This document shows positions 8,822-16,318 of a DNA stretch of 44,857 nt, piece by piece. This DNA comes from Spirochaetota bacterium (GTDB lineage: Bacteria > Spirochaetota > UBA4802 > JAGODF01). The translations under genes and the position numbers were made by a program. The stretch spans positions 1 through 44,857 of the forward strand of contig JAOAAF010000009.1 in assembly GCA_026419015.1 (NCBI GenBank). Reading direction: 5' to 3'. Each line of letters begins with the position of its first letter. Position 1 is the stretch's first letter. Below the pieces are notes generated by a model. It was not told the DNA's origin and searched no databases. It worked only from the letters and a program-made list of their open reading frames with translations.

Positions 8822-9544
8822 TTACTTTTCTTCTTTATCGCTGTTCATGTATTGTTTTAACCAATTGCTTTGAGCTTTGCTTCCAGAAATTGCTTTCTCC
8901 ATTGCCGCAAATTTTTTACGCAATTTGTCTTCATATTTTATTAAATGCTCCTGATGGCGAGAAATGCGCTCTTCATTCGATTTTATTGCATTATCTTCAT
9001 AATCGATTTTTGTTTGAATAATATTTTTTCCTGCCATCGTGTAAGGTTTCAATGCCTGTTGCAACTTAAATGCCATTCCATTGTCAATTCTCGTATCGCC
9101 ATCCGTATCTGAGCCAAAAAATTCCTTTACCCCTTCAGGATTTTCTTGCACAACTGTTATGAACTTTTCTTCATCCAAAATGAGTTTTCCGCTTTTAATG
9201 GTTTCCCACTCGGAGTTAATCGCACCAGTAGAGACTCCAAGTTGTGTGATAACCTTAATCGGATTATCCGCTCTGCTTGGATATGCGGAATTGACAACAG
9301 TTTTCACAGTGTTTTCTAAGCGAATGATCGTCGAATCACCAACAAAAAGCCCTGTGCGCACCGTTTGTTTAGCACCCGGAGTGGGATTTTTCGCACGTTC
9401 TACAAAGACAAGCTCTGACGAATATTCAATATAATTGTTATACGCTTCAATAAATTTTTTAATCTTATCGACTGCATTCTTCGGATTTGGCTCAATGCGA
9501 ATAGTGACAGGGCTTTCCGATTCGCGCTTAAGATTAAGCGTCAC
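8822..9544 (-). CDS. fliD: FliD flagellar cap protein, C-terminal part after a frameshift
   Basis: This frame encodes the C-terminal 240 residues of the filament cap and hook-associated protein 2. It has the typical FliD_C pattern: an N-terminal stretch matching the mid-FliD region (TLNLKRESESPVTIRI), IKKFIEAYNNYIEY, a helical domain, and a C-terminal coiled coil (about 190-225). No independent Shine-Dalgarno site precedes it. The frame continues seamlessly from the preceding one if a single base is added near 9559, so this is the second half of one gene and not a separate protein. Confidence 0.85.
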   Translation of the reverse strand: MTLNLKRESESPVTIRIEPNPKNAVDKIKKFIEAYNNYIEYSSELVFVERAKNPTPGAKQTVRTGLFVGDSTIIRLENTVKTVVNSAYPSRADNPIKVITQLGVSTGAINSEWETIKSGKLILDEEKFITVVQENPEGVKEFFGSDTDGDTRIDNGMAFKLQQALKPYTMAGKNIIQTKIDYEDNAIKSNEERISRHQEHLIKYEDKLRKKFAAMEKAISGSKAQSNWLKQYMNSDKEEK

Positions 9545-9552
9545 GCCCTTTA

Positions 9553-10851
9553 TTACATCGTTATGCCTGTATTTTTGTCGCGAATTACCTCAACGCCATC
9601 CACAATCATGCGCGCATTCTTCGCTTTGTTAATAACGTGCTTTGGATCGAAATAGCCAATTCCCTTTTCAGGAGTAAGGATTGCTGCATCGTTAAAATCA
9701 ACCTCGCCTTCATTGCAAAAAAGAATTATTTTGGAAATTTTTTTATCTTTAAAATCTCTGCCAATTGGAATTTCTTGTTTGCCCTTTGATTTCTTATCGA
9801 TGTGATAAATTTTTTCGCTTCGTTGCCCTTCAATTGTTGCGACAACTCCGATTCCCAAGAGTGTTTCGAAACTTTCTTTCTTTTTTTTCTTTTCAACCTC
9901 CCGTATGCGGGGTACATTGTAACTATGAAGTTCGATACCTTTTATTACTGTTCGCTCCTCTGGACCAATTTCAACACGATAGGGAATCTCTTCTTCTTTT
10001 TCCGATGGCGGCTCCTTATATGCAAATTCAAATTCTAAAGTGCTGTCTTCTTTTAAGTGAAGTTCAACAGGGAGAACATACTCGCGCCACAAAAGGCCTG
10101 TGAGTTTGACCGATTTTCCATCCTTTGCAACAGTGAGAGAACCATTTTGTTCCCCGATTTTCTCAGGACCACCATAAGGAATAAAGTACCGCTGATCAAA
10201 CACCATATCGATTCGAGAAGGTTCTGCGCCTTTTTCTCCTTTGATAAGCCCAATTGCATTAAGTATTCCTTTATCTCCCGAAAGGAGAATTTCCCCCTTT
10301 GTCCCAGAAGTTTTCGATTCCAGCACGAGTTTATAATAATCGTCTTTTGTATTTATTAAATTCGTCGAAACAATATCGGAAGCCTCTTCAGCCAGCAAAT
10401 CGTACAATGCCGAAATCTTCCCACCGCGAAAGCGCAACGTGTGCTTTTCTCCATTCACTTCGATGGTAAACTTTCCCGCTTCCAATTCTCGATCCTTTTT
10501 TATTTCTTCGCTGCTAATTTTATGAACTCCCGCCAATTCTTTTACCACCACCGTCGTTGTGCCCTTTTCAGCATTCCTACCCGCCTCCGCCTCCACAATG
10601 CTCGCATCGGAGGAAGTAGCAGTTTTATCGAAATATGCTGCTCGAAACCCATACAGTTCTTTTGCGGCATCCTGAAGAGTTGTTACATATTCTCTCAATT
10701 TTATCAAAGCCTGTTTTTTTTGGGAAGCAACCTTTTTTTCCTCTTCCCACTGCACAATTGGGCGAGATTCAACCTGTACCAGTTTTTTTATAATTTCTTC
10801 AGTATCAACACCCGACGCCATTCCACCAAACGAAATTGGCATATGCATCAC
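9553..10851 (-). CDS. fliD: FliD flagellar cap protein, N-terminal part, ended by a frameshift
   Basis: This frame encodes the first 432 residues of FliD: ISFGGMASGVDTEEIIKKL, the classic FliD start, then the helical D0/D1 region and a long lysine-rich middle domain. It runs to VIRDKNTGIT, where the family continues with D-V-I-x-G-V-T-L-N-L. Here the frame hits TAA TAA one codon later because one G appears to be missing; the lost residues appear at once in the -1 frame. Repaired, the protein would be about 676 residues, normal for spirochaete FliD. FliD caps the filament and is needed for flagellin polymerisation. The start could be GTG 10851, ATG 10848 or ATG 10842; none has a strong ribosome site. 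Confidence 0.85.
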   Translation of the reverse strand: MMHMPISFGGMASGVDTEEIIKKLVQVESRPIVQWEEEKKVASQKKQALIKLREYVTTLQDAAKELYGFRAAYFDKTATSSDASIVEAEAGRNAEKGTTTVVVKELAGVHKISSEEIKKDRELEAGKFTIEVNGEKHTLRFRGGKISALYDLLAEEASDIVSTNLINTKDDYYKLVLESKTSGTKGEILLSGDKGILNAIGLIKGEKGAEPSRIDMVFDQRYFIPYGGPEKIGEQNGSLTVAKDGKSVKLTGLLWREYVLPVELHLKEDSTLEFEFAYKEPPSEKEEEIPYRVEIGPEERTVIKGIELHSYNVPRIREVEKKKKKESFETLLGIGVVATIEGQRSEKIYHIDKKSKGKQEIPIGRDFKDKKISKIILFCNEGEVDFNDAAILTPEKGIGYFDPKHVINKAKNARMIVDGVEVIRDKNTGITM

Positions 10852-11130
10852 CCAGAAAATATATTTTCAACAAATATACTCATTTCTACAAATTACATCA
10901 ATTAATTATCGTCACAATTTGCACCGTCCAAAATTCCAATTTTTAAGAGGCGTATTGAGAATGAAATTCAAATTACTACTAAACAATAGATTGTCTGCAT
11001 TGATAAAAGAGGGAGGAGATTATATATAAAAAGAGCAAAGAAGCATTCCCACGGTTTTTTTAAACCATGTTGGCAATAATATTATTTTTTCCCAAAAAGC
11101 GGTTTATCTTCTCACGAAAACCGATTTTGG

Positions 11131-11490
11131 TCAACGCGATTCATCGACAAACATGCCAATGAGCTCATGAATATGCTCATACACCCGAACGAGTTCTCGC
11201 GGCGGTATTTCGCGAACTACTTCATTATTTTCGGTATTTATTACCTTCAGCACCACCCGATTGATTTTCTCGTTATAAGAAAATTGTATTCGCTTATTAA
11301 GCGCATTTGCGGCACTTGTAAGCGCATCCGCGAGATTTTTAAGTTCTTCCCGCGAAAGTTCGATCATTCCCTTATCGATTTTGGGAGAAATATTTGCATT
11401 TTCACTAATGCGCTCGGTTGTCTGCAACGATTCCTTCCGCGGGGTCATCGCGACAGTTGGCTGATTGCCTAAAATCTTCGTAATATCCAT
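11131..11490 (-). CDS. flaG: FlaG family flagellar protein
   Basis: FlaG is a small cytoplasmic or secreted protein coded near fliD and flagellin in many bacteria, where it affects filament length. The 119-residue product has an unstructured N-terminus and the conserved C-terminal domain (about 50-115): LNKRIQFSYNEKINRVVLKV followed by NNEVVREIPPRELVRVYEHI. GGAGG 6 bases before ATG 11490 fixes the start. It lies between flaB1 and fliD on the same strand. Confidence 0.9.
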   Translation of the reverse strand: MDITKILGNQPTVAMTPRKESLQTTERISENANISPKIDKGMIELSREELKNLADALTSAANALNKRIQFSYNEKINRVVLKVINTENNEVVREIPPRELVRVYEHIHELIGMFVDESR

Positions 11491-11560
11491 CTTCTACCTC
11501 CATGTAATAATGCATCACACTGATAAAATTTTCCACCTCTTCCCCTCCTTGTAAAAGGTG

Positions 11561-11593
11561 GCTTCTCCCCTGGCTCCCATCCAGAGGAGAAGC
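11561..11593 (-). promoter_or_regulatory. Strong hairpin between flaB1 and flaG
   Basis: Two 13-base arms (11561-11573 and 11581-11593) pair with one mismatch around a 7-base loop. On the minus strand the stem is followed by CACCTTTT, only four U, so it is a poor intrinsic terminator. It more likely acts as an RNA-stability or processing stem that lowers flaG and fliD expression relative to flagellin. Confidence 0.55.
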
Positions 11594-11627
11594 AAATAAT
11601 ACCGGGCACTGTGTACAATATCGATAC

Positions 11628-12470
11628 TCATCCGAGAAGTTTTAGCACCAGTTGAGGCTTAAAATTTGCCTGGGCCAGCATCGCAGTACCACTCTGAATG
11701 AGTATCTGATTTTTCGTAAACTCAACCATCTCTGCTGCCATATCCGCATCCCTTATTCGGGAAAATGCAGCAGTCATGTTCTCGTGGGAATACGCAAGCG
11801 CTCGAATTGTATTTTCCATCCTGTTGTAGTAAGCGCCTAAGTCTGCCCTCTGTCGATTGAGCTTGTCCAACGCTGCATCGACATACCCTATCAGCGCATT
11901 TGCCTGAGCAACAGTGGAAAGCGAACGCTTTCTATTCCCTTCAACAAGGTTCAATGCGCGCGAACTCATCGTGGCGATGATCGCTTGCATACGTTGATCC
12001 TGATTGGCACCAACATGAAAAAACATTGGCCCTGTGCGGGAATTCCTCGAGTAAATTCCTGTCAGGATCTTTTGTCGGTTAAATTCCGCAGAGGTTGCGA
12101 TTCTGTCGACCTCATCGATAAGTTGCGAAATTTCAACCTGAATTTGAACCCTGTCCATATTCGAGTAAATGCCGTTTGCAGCTTGCACCGCAAGGACTCG
12201 AATTCGCTGAAGAATATCGTTGATCTGCTGGAGAGAGCCTTCTGCGACCTGAATAAAGGAAAGTCCATTCTGGGCATTCCTTTCAGCCTGGAGCAGGCCG
12301 AGCATCTGGGTTCGCATCTTTTCCGATACTGCCAGACCAGAAGCATCATCACCAGCCCTATTGATTGCTTCACCAGAGGCGAGCTTCTCAATAGCTTTAT
12401 CGAGCCGTTCGGATACAAGCTTGATCTGCCTGTTTGCGAATATGGCACTCATGTTGTGACTAATTCTCAT
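11628..12470 (-). CDS. flaB: FlaB-type core flagellin, copy 1
   Basis: This structural subunit of the periplasmic flagellar filament core is 280 residues long, typical for spirochaete FlaB. It has only the conserved D0/D1 domains and no variable surface domain. The N-terminal domain reads MRISHNMSAIFANRQI and [16 protein letters not shown]; the C-terminal domain ends IRDADMAAEMVEF then [12 protein letters not shown] and LLG. There is no signal peptide, as expected for export through the flagellar channel. GGGAGGGAG precedes ATG 12470. It follows flaB2 after a 306-base structured spacer without an obvious promoter, so it is probably read from flaB2 as well as controlled by the spacer RNA. Confidence 0.97.
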   Translation of the reverse strand: MRISHNMSAIFANRQIKLVSERLDKAIEKLASGEAINRAGDDASGLAVSEKMRTQMLGLLQAERNAQNGLSFIQVAEGSLQQINDILQRIRVLAVQAANGIYSNMDRVQIQVEISQLIDEVDRIATSAEFNRQKILTGIYSRNSRTGPMFFHVGANQDQRMQAIIATMSSRALNLVEGNRKRSLSTVAQANALIGYVDAALDKLNRQRADLGAYYNRMENTIRALAYSHENMTAAFSRIRDADMAAEMVEFTKNQILIQSGTAMLAQANFKPQLVLKLLG

Positions 12471-12495
12471 TGTTTCTCCCTCCCTAGTGTAGTTG

Positions 12496-12697
12496 CAGCG
12501 TCACAATTTTGTGTGTATTGGTAACGCTGGTTTTTCGTTTCTCGCCTCATGCGAGAAACGGGCTTTCGCGTGAAAGCCGAAGGTTTGCTCCTTTTTGGTA
12601 AGTAACCCGGACTGCCCATGATCCGGTTTTAGGCCGCCAAGCACGCTTCGACGGCCAGTAATGCCCTCCCTTTCATTACCGGCCGTCGAAACGGCCG
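12496..12697 (-). promoter_or_regulatory. Hairpin-rich intercistronic leader of flaB1, with alternative stems
   Basis: The 306-base gap between the flagellins is GC-rich compared with its surroundings and full of inverted repeats. In transcript order: CGGCCGU-UUCG-ACGGCCG (12697-12680); a 15-bp stem with one mismatch between 12688-12674 and 12663-12649; CCGGA...UCCGG (12626-12607); GGCUUUC-ACGC-GAAAGCC (12578-12561); GUUUCUCGC...GCGAGAAAC (12559-12537); and CAGCGU...ACGCUG enclosing CACAA/UUGUG (12529-12496). The first two stems share bases 12680-12686 and cannot form together. No AT-rich promoter is visible. The last stem ends about 25 bases before the flaB1 start. Function is unknown; attenuation, antitermination or mRNA stabilisation are all open. 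Confidence 0.7.
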
Positions 12698-12744
12698 ATC
12701 TGGACAATCCCAGTAGTTACTACTTCGCAATGAGAATAGTCACG

Positions 12745-12758
12745 AGTTTTCAAAGAAC
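12745..12758 (-). promoter_or_regulatory. boxA-like antitermination motif downstream of flaB2
   Basis: GUUCUUUGAAAACU lies 18 bases after the flaB2 stop. It matches the boxA of bacterial rRNA operons (consensus near UGYUCUUUGAAAACU) that recruits NusB-NusE. The same motif heads the flaB2 leader (13819-13833). Confidence 0.55.
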
Positions 12759-12776
12759 CACTCTTCGCTACTTGCA

Positions 12777-13622
12777 TCATCCAAGTAGACGAAGAATTGA
12801 CTGGGGTTTTAGATTCGCCTGCGCCAACATTGCAGTGCCACTATGCACGAGGACGGTATTTTTGGTAAATTCTACCATCTCCTCAGCCATATCGGCATCG
12901 CGAATTCTGGACTCTGCCGCTTGCACATTTTCATACGCATTCATAAGACCTTTGGCTGCCATCTCGAGCCTGTTATAGTAGGCACCAAGGTCAGATCTCT
13001 GTTTGGATAGCCTTTGTAGCGCATTGTCCAGAATCCCAATCGCTTCGTTGGCACCTCGGGGAGTTGAAAGATTGAGCACAATCTGACCACCGCGTTTGAA
13101 ACCTAATGCCGCAGCAGTCATCGTTCCAATATAGACCCGCTCGCGCTGATTTTGATTGGGGCCCATATGGAACCACATGCTCGCCTGCGCATTGATGCGC
13201 GAAAATCTTCCCGTTAGCACTTGGAAACGGTTGAATTCCGCTTGGGAAGCGATGCGATCAACTTCATCGACAAGCGCGGACACTTCAACCTGAATGAGTT
13301 GGCGATCCTGTGGCGTATAGATACCATTGGCTGCCTGGATTGCTAATACCCTTATGCGTTGAATAATCGTCGCAGTCTGATTAAGGTATCCTTCGGCGGT
13401 TTGAACGAACGACATCCCATCTTCGGTATTTCGTTCTGCTTGACGAAGGCCCATAATCTGGCTGCGCATCTTCTCGGATACTGCAAGTCCAGAGGCATCA
13501 TCGCCCGCTCTGTTGATCCTCATCCCCGAGGACAGCTTCTGCATGCTTCTGTCCACCTCCCAGTGGGTGAACTTCAGCGCCCTGTTGGCATTGATGGCTG
13601 ACATGTTGTGATTGATGATCAT
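12777..13622 (-). CDS. flaB: FlaB-type core flagellin, copy 2
   Basis: This 281-residue FlaB paralogue has intact D0/D1 domains: [34 protein letters not shown], and the C-terminal [13 protein letters not shown] with [12 protein letters not shown]. It differs from copy 1 across the central residues (about 150-190), so the filament core probably contains two distinct subunits, as in other spirochaetes. AAAGGAG lies 6 bases before ATG 13622. It is the first gene of the flagellin group and sits behind a structured leader of about 200 bases with a boxA-like motif. Confidence 0.97.
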   Translation of the reverse strand: MIINHNMSAINANRALKFTHWEVDRSMQKLSSGMRINRAGDDASGLAVSEKMRSQIMGLRQAERNTEDGMSFVQTAEGYLNQTATIIQRIRVLAIQAANGIYTPQDRQLIQVEVSALVDEVDRIASQAEFNRFQVLTGRFSRINAQASMWFHMGPNQNQRERVYIGTMTAAALGFKRGGQIVLNLSTPRGANEAIGILDNALQRLSKQRSDLGAYYNRLEMAAKGLMNAYENVQAAESRIRDADMAEEMVEFTKNTVLVHSGTAMLAQANLKPQSILRLLG

Positions 13623-13658
13623 TGTACACTCCTTTGTATAAATTTTGGCTTCCTTGCC

Positions 13659-13788
13659 GCTTCAACTGCGGGCAGAACAGTTGAAGCTGTGATACCGCAT
13701 TCATCCGTAAAACGGACGGGACTTCTGGCAGTTCCAGGCTTGTATATGGGCACATACAAGACTGCAACCCAACACAAAGGAGACTGCC
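13659..13788 (-). promoter_or_regulatory. Structured 5' leader of flaB2
   Basis: In transcript order: an outer stem GGCAGU (13788-13783) with ACUGCC (13732-13727) encloses a hairpin CUUGUAU/AUACAAG (13760-13754 with 13745-13739). Next comes UCCGU-UUU-ACGGA, and then a perfect 10-bp stem GCUUCAACUG/CAGUUGAAGC (13687-13678 with 13668-13659). The last stem ends about 36 bases before the ATG, leaving the ribosome site free. The run GGGCAGUC occurs both here and in the flaB1 leader. Confidence 0.6.
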
Positions 13789-13818
13789 CACTTTAATCAC
13801 AACAAAAGCAAACACCCC

Positions 13819-13833
13819 AGTTTTCAAAGAGCA
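13819..13833 (-). promoter_or_regulatory. boxA-like antitermination motif in the flaB2 leader
   Basis: UGCUCUUUGAAAACU matches rRNA-operon boxA essentially base for base. It lies about 200 bases before the flaB2 start and upstream of all leader hairpins, the position expected for an antitermination site acting on a structured leader. Confidence 0.6.
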
Positions 13834-14024
13834 AATGTCAAGAGACACTTCGCCTTATTCGTACTTTCGACACCGAAGGCTTTAGAATTGAATTAGAACT
13901 ATTGCGAATATATAAGATTATACTAAAATATAAACATTTATCTTAAAATATGGATATTTTTACCTATATTCTAAAAAACTTCATCATAAAACTTTTTTAA
14001 ATTAAAAATATAAATCTCAAAAAA

Positions 14025-14054
14025 TTGACAAAATAACATCCAATGTCATATAAT
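14025..14054 (+). promoter_or_regulatory. Sigma-70 promoter of the Cys-rich lipoprotein gene
   Basis: TTGACA (14025-14030), an 18-base spacer and TATAAT (14049-14054) match the consensus fully. Predicted start is near 14061, giving a leader of about 50 bases with a good ribosome site before ATG 14112. Confidence 0.75.
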
Positions 14055-14111
14055 TTTATAGCATACGACCGCAAGTTTGGAGAAGATTATATTATTTTAA
14101 GGAGTGCAAGT

Positions 14112-14351
14112 ATGAAGTTCAAAATTTTATTAATCGCTTTCGCTGTAAGTTCTTTAATGCTCTCATGTTCTGACGATGAAGGGGAAAACTGCCCTGACGG
14201 TTCAAGGTGCTGTACGTCACCAACACCCGGTGCAAGAATTGTTTCAATAACCGTTCCTATGGATTGCGAGTGCCCATCCAACACCACATTCAGCGGTGAT
14301 GTCGACGTCCACTACAATTTGAAGATTTGCAATTGCAACAATTGCAAATAA
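14112..14351 (+). CDS. Small cysteine-rich lipoprotein, unknown function
   Basis: ATG 14112 has AAGGAG 7 bases upstream, so I take it over an in-frame upstream start. The 79-residue product begins with a lipoprotein signal (MKFKILLIAFAVSSLML) and lipobox L-S-C at residue 19. The mature part of about 60 residues has eight further cysteines, paired as CC, CEC and CNCNNC, suggesting disulphides or metal binding. No family is recognised. It has a consensus promoter and a strong terminator of its own, so it is a single-gene unit and may be well expressed. Confidence 0.8.
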   Translation: MKFKILLIAFAVSSLMLSCSDDEGENCPDGSRCCTSPTPGARIVSITVPMDCECPSNTTFSGDVDVHYNLKICNCNNCK

Positions 14352-14416
14352 TAAACAATTATCATTTTATTAAAATCGTTTTTTTTTCTCCACTCGGGTA
14401 TATGCGAACAATTGAA

Positions 14417-14451
14417 GGGGGAATTTGAAAAATGCAGATTCCCCCTTTTTT
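14417..14451 (+). terminator. Intrinsic terminator after the Cys-rich lipoprotein
   Basis: GGGGGAAT (14417-14424) pairs with ATTCCCCC (14438-14445) and is followed by TTTTTT. A textbook rho-independent terminator. Confidence 0.85.
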
Positions 14452-14502
14452 GTTTGTAGGAAATGTGCTTGATTTTCTCTTTATCATAAAAATTTAAGTG
14501 GC

Positions 14503-15306
14503 TTGATTACCTTAACAGGAGATTTTTTCCCCTGGAACAAATTTCGCATGCGCGCCACAGGTTCCATAAACGAGGGCCTCGTTAATAGCCTCTTTTACGA
14601 ACGCACCATCGCATTGGTGGGTACGGAAGGGATGTCATCCCTCTCGCGAGCCTGCGTGGCTGTCTTCGGGATTGGCGGCGTTGGCTCATATGCGTTCGAA
14701 GCGCTTGTACGTGCGGGAGTTGGAAAGCTCGTTATTATCGATGCCGATGAAGTCGAAGAAAGCAATTGCAACAGGCAATTAATTGCGCTGAAAAGCACAA
14801 TCGGTACTGCAAAGGTGGATGTTGCAGCTCAACGGGCGCTCGACATCAATCCCCACTGTAAGGTAGAAACTCATCGCACTTTCATTACGAGCGAAAATCT
14901 GCATTTAATTAAATCAAAATTTACGCATGCAATCGATGCCATCGATAGCATTGAGTCAAAAATTTCACTTATCCGATTTCTGAAAGATCACAACATTTTT
15001 TTTGTCTCTTGCATGGGTGGCGCCCAGCGTTTAGATCCCACAAAGGTACGCGTTGCGGACATTTCTCGCACATTCGGGTGCCCTCATGCAAAAAGCGTTC
15101 GCCGAAGACTGCGAACCGTTGGAATTGAAAAAGGAGTGCGCTGTGTATTTTCTATTGAACAGCCAAAAGGGCAAGATCGAAAACATCGTGGCAGCATTTC
15201 ATACGTTCCCGGAATTATTGGATTGACTGCCGCCGGTATTGTTATCTTAGACATCCTGCAACATCACGACATCATACGCGAAATGCACGAAAAATGTGCG
15301 CAATGA
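14503..15306 (+). CDS. tcdA: tRNA threonylcarbamoyladenosine dehydratase (TcdA/CsdL family)
   Basis: TcdA uses ATP to cyclise t6A37 in tRNA to ct6A. It is an E1-like (ThiF/MoeB) fold: ATP-binding GIGGVGSYAFEALVRAG, IIDADEVEESNCNRQ, KVDVAAQRALDINP, and a C-terminal segment (about 225-250) with a helix. YERTIALVG near residue 33 matches the usual TcdA N-terminus (about 10-15 residues from the start), so the upstream TTG at 14503 may be too early; ATG 14548 would give about 252 residues. Neither has a clear ribosome site. It stands alone between the lipoprotein unit and a convergent PAP2 gene. MoeB or ThiF are less likely because the CxxC zinc pairs are absent. Confidence 0.85.
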   Translation: MITLTGDFFPWNKFRMRATGSINEGLVNSLFYERTIALVGTEGMSSLSRACVAVFGIGGVGSYAFEALVRAGVGKLVIIDADEVEESNCNRQLIALKSTIGTAKVDVAAQRALDINPHCKVETHRTFITSENLHLIKSKFTHAIDAIDSIESKISLIRFLKDHNIFFVSCMGGAQRLDPTKVRVADISRTFGCPHAKSVRRRLRTVGIEKGVRCVFSIEQPKGQDRKHRGSISYVPGIIGLTAAGIVILDILQHHDIIREMHEKCAQ

Positions 15307-15335
15307 CAACCTCAGGCATGCGCGAACTTAGCATC

Positions 15336-16295
15336 TTATCTTTTCCGTAAATCCGAAATTACATTCCACCAGTTCCGCAAATAATCCAACACGGGAAAAG
15401 GTGATTCCGCTTTGCCAAAAATATACAACCGCGCCAACAGAGGGCCATATCGAAATGTCGCAATGCCTAATAATAATCCTGCAATCACATCGATTACATA
15501 ATGGTATCGCAAATACACAGTAGATAGTATTAACAAACTTGCCCACACCGTTGCAATGGGAGCAAAGTTTTTATAATAACTTTTCGCCAAAAGAATCGTC
15601 AATATAGAAACAAGCGTGTGTCCGCTTGGGAAACAATCGCGCGTTACTCCCTCTAAATATGCCAATCCATGATGGATATATGGAAACAATAATACTCCTT
15701 CAAGCGGTTTTGTTTGCAAATGAGAAAGAGTAAATCGAGGCCCAATTGCAGGGAAAATATAGTACCCAATGTATGAAAGATAAAATCCAAGCAAGATTGT
15801 GGATGCAACAATGTGGTATTCTATTTTTCGCTCTTCCAAATACAGCAATAAACATAGGGTAAACGGCAAAAAATAAAATGAAGCATACACTATTTGCAAA
15901 AGTTCAGTGACTACAGGATGTAACAATTTTTCTAATAAAATTGTTGGATGATGTTGGAAAAAGAGAACATAGTCAACTCTAATTAAAAAATTATCAACAT
16001 CGTTTGGGTTAATTATGGGAACAAGGGTATTATGCTCCATGAAAATCGTAACAAGAAACACTAATATGTACCAGTCGCGATATATTTTAAATAGTGGCGA
16101 ATTCGTGTATCGCTGCACATATGCTGTTACCACAATGAGCACCATAATACACACATTAATAGTAAAAATGATAGGAACAACGATGATATCCGAAAAAATA
16201 ATAATTAACGAGTTCAGAAATAATGCCATCCCAAAGGTGAGAACTTCCTCTAAGTGAACGCGCGCATTGTATTCTGTTAATGTCTTATACATCAT
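15336..16295 (-). CDS. PAP2-superfamily membrane phosphatase/phosphotransferase (AUR1-like)
   Basis: This 319-residue integral membrane protein has about six to eight helices. It carries FPAIGPRF, the C2 motif FPSGHT (residues 222-227) and the C3 motif LRYHYVIDV (262-270), with the nucleophilic His265 and Asp269. This pattern is that of the PAP2_3 branch, which includes inositol-phosphoryl-ceramide synthases, rather than classic phosphatidate phosphatases with KxxxxxxRP. It probably acts on a lipid phosphate or transfers a lipid head group at the inner membrane. The gene follows the GNAT gene after 23 bases, so the two likely form an operon. Exact substrate unknown. Confidence 0.82.
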   Translation of the reverse strand: MMYKTLTEYNARVHLEEVLTFGMALFLNSLIIIFSDIIVVPIIFTINVCIMVLIVVTAYVQRYTNSPLFKIYRDWYILVFLVTIFMEHNTLVPIINPNDVDNFLIRVDYVLFFQHHPTILLEKLLHPVVTELLQIVYASFYFLPFTLCLLLYLEERKIEYHIVASTILLGFYLSYIGYYIFPAIGPRFTLSHLQTKPLEGVLLFPYIHHGLAYLEGVTRDCFPSGHTLVSILTILLAKSYYKNFAPIATVWASLLILSTVYLRYHYVIDVIAGLLLGIATFRYGPLLARLYIFGKAESPFPVLDYLRNWWNVISDLRKR

Positions 16296-16318
16296 GGAAA
16301 GTTACTCACAAAGCAATT

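Noticed and set aside
9553-9575. Programmed -1 frameshifting in fliD on the AAAAAT run
   Set aside because: Slipping at that run would replace the conserved NTGIT residues; the protein is restored only by adding a base at ACG/ATG, which points to a simple deletion or error.
12530-12640. Fragments like those of the c-di-GMP-I (GEMM) riboswitch: GCAAACC, GGCCUAAA, GGGUUAC
   Set aside because: The pieces occur in the wrong order and the P1/P2 stems cannot form; GGCUUUC and GAAAGCC make their own simple hairpin instead.
13855-13884. Possible sigma-28 flagellin promoter (TAAA ... ACGAATAA) upstream of flaB2
   Set aside because: Spacing is about three bases too long and the -10 is imperfect, so it is not listed.
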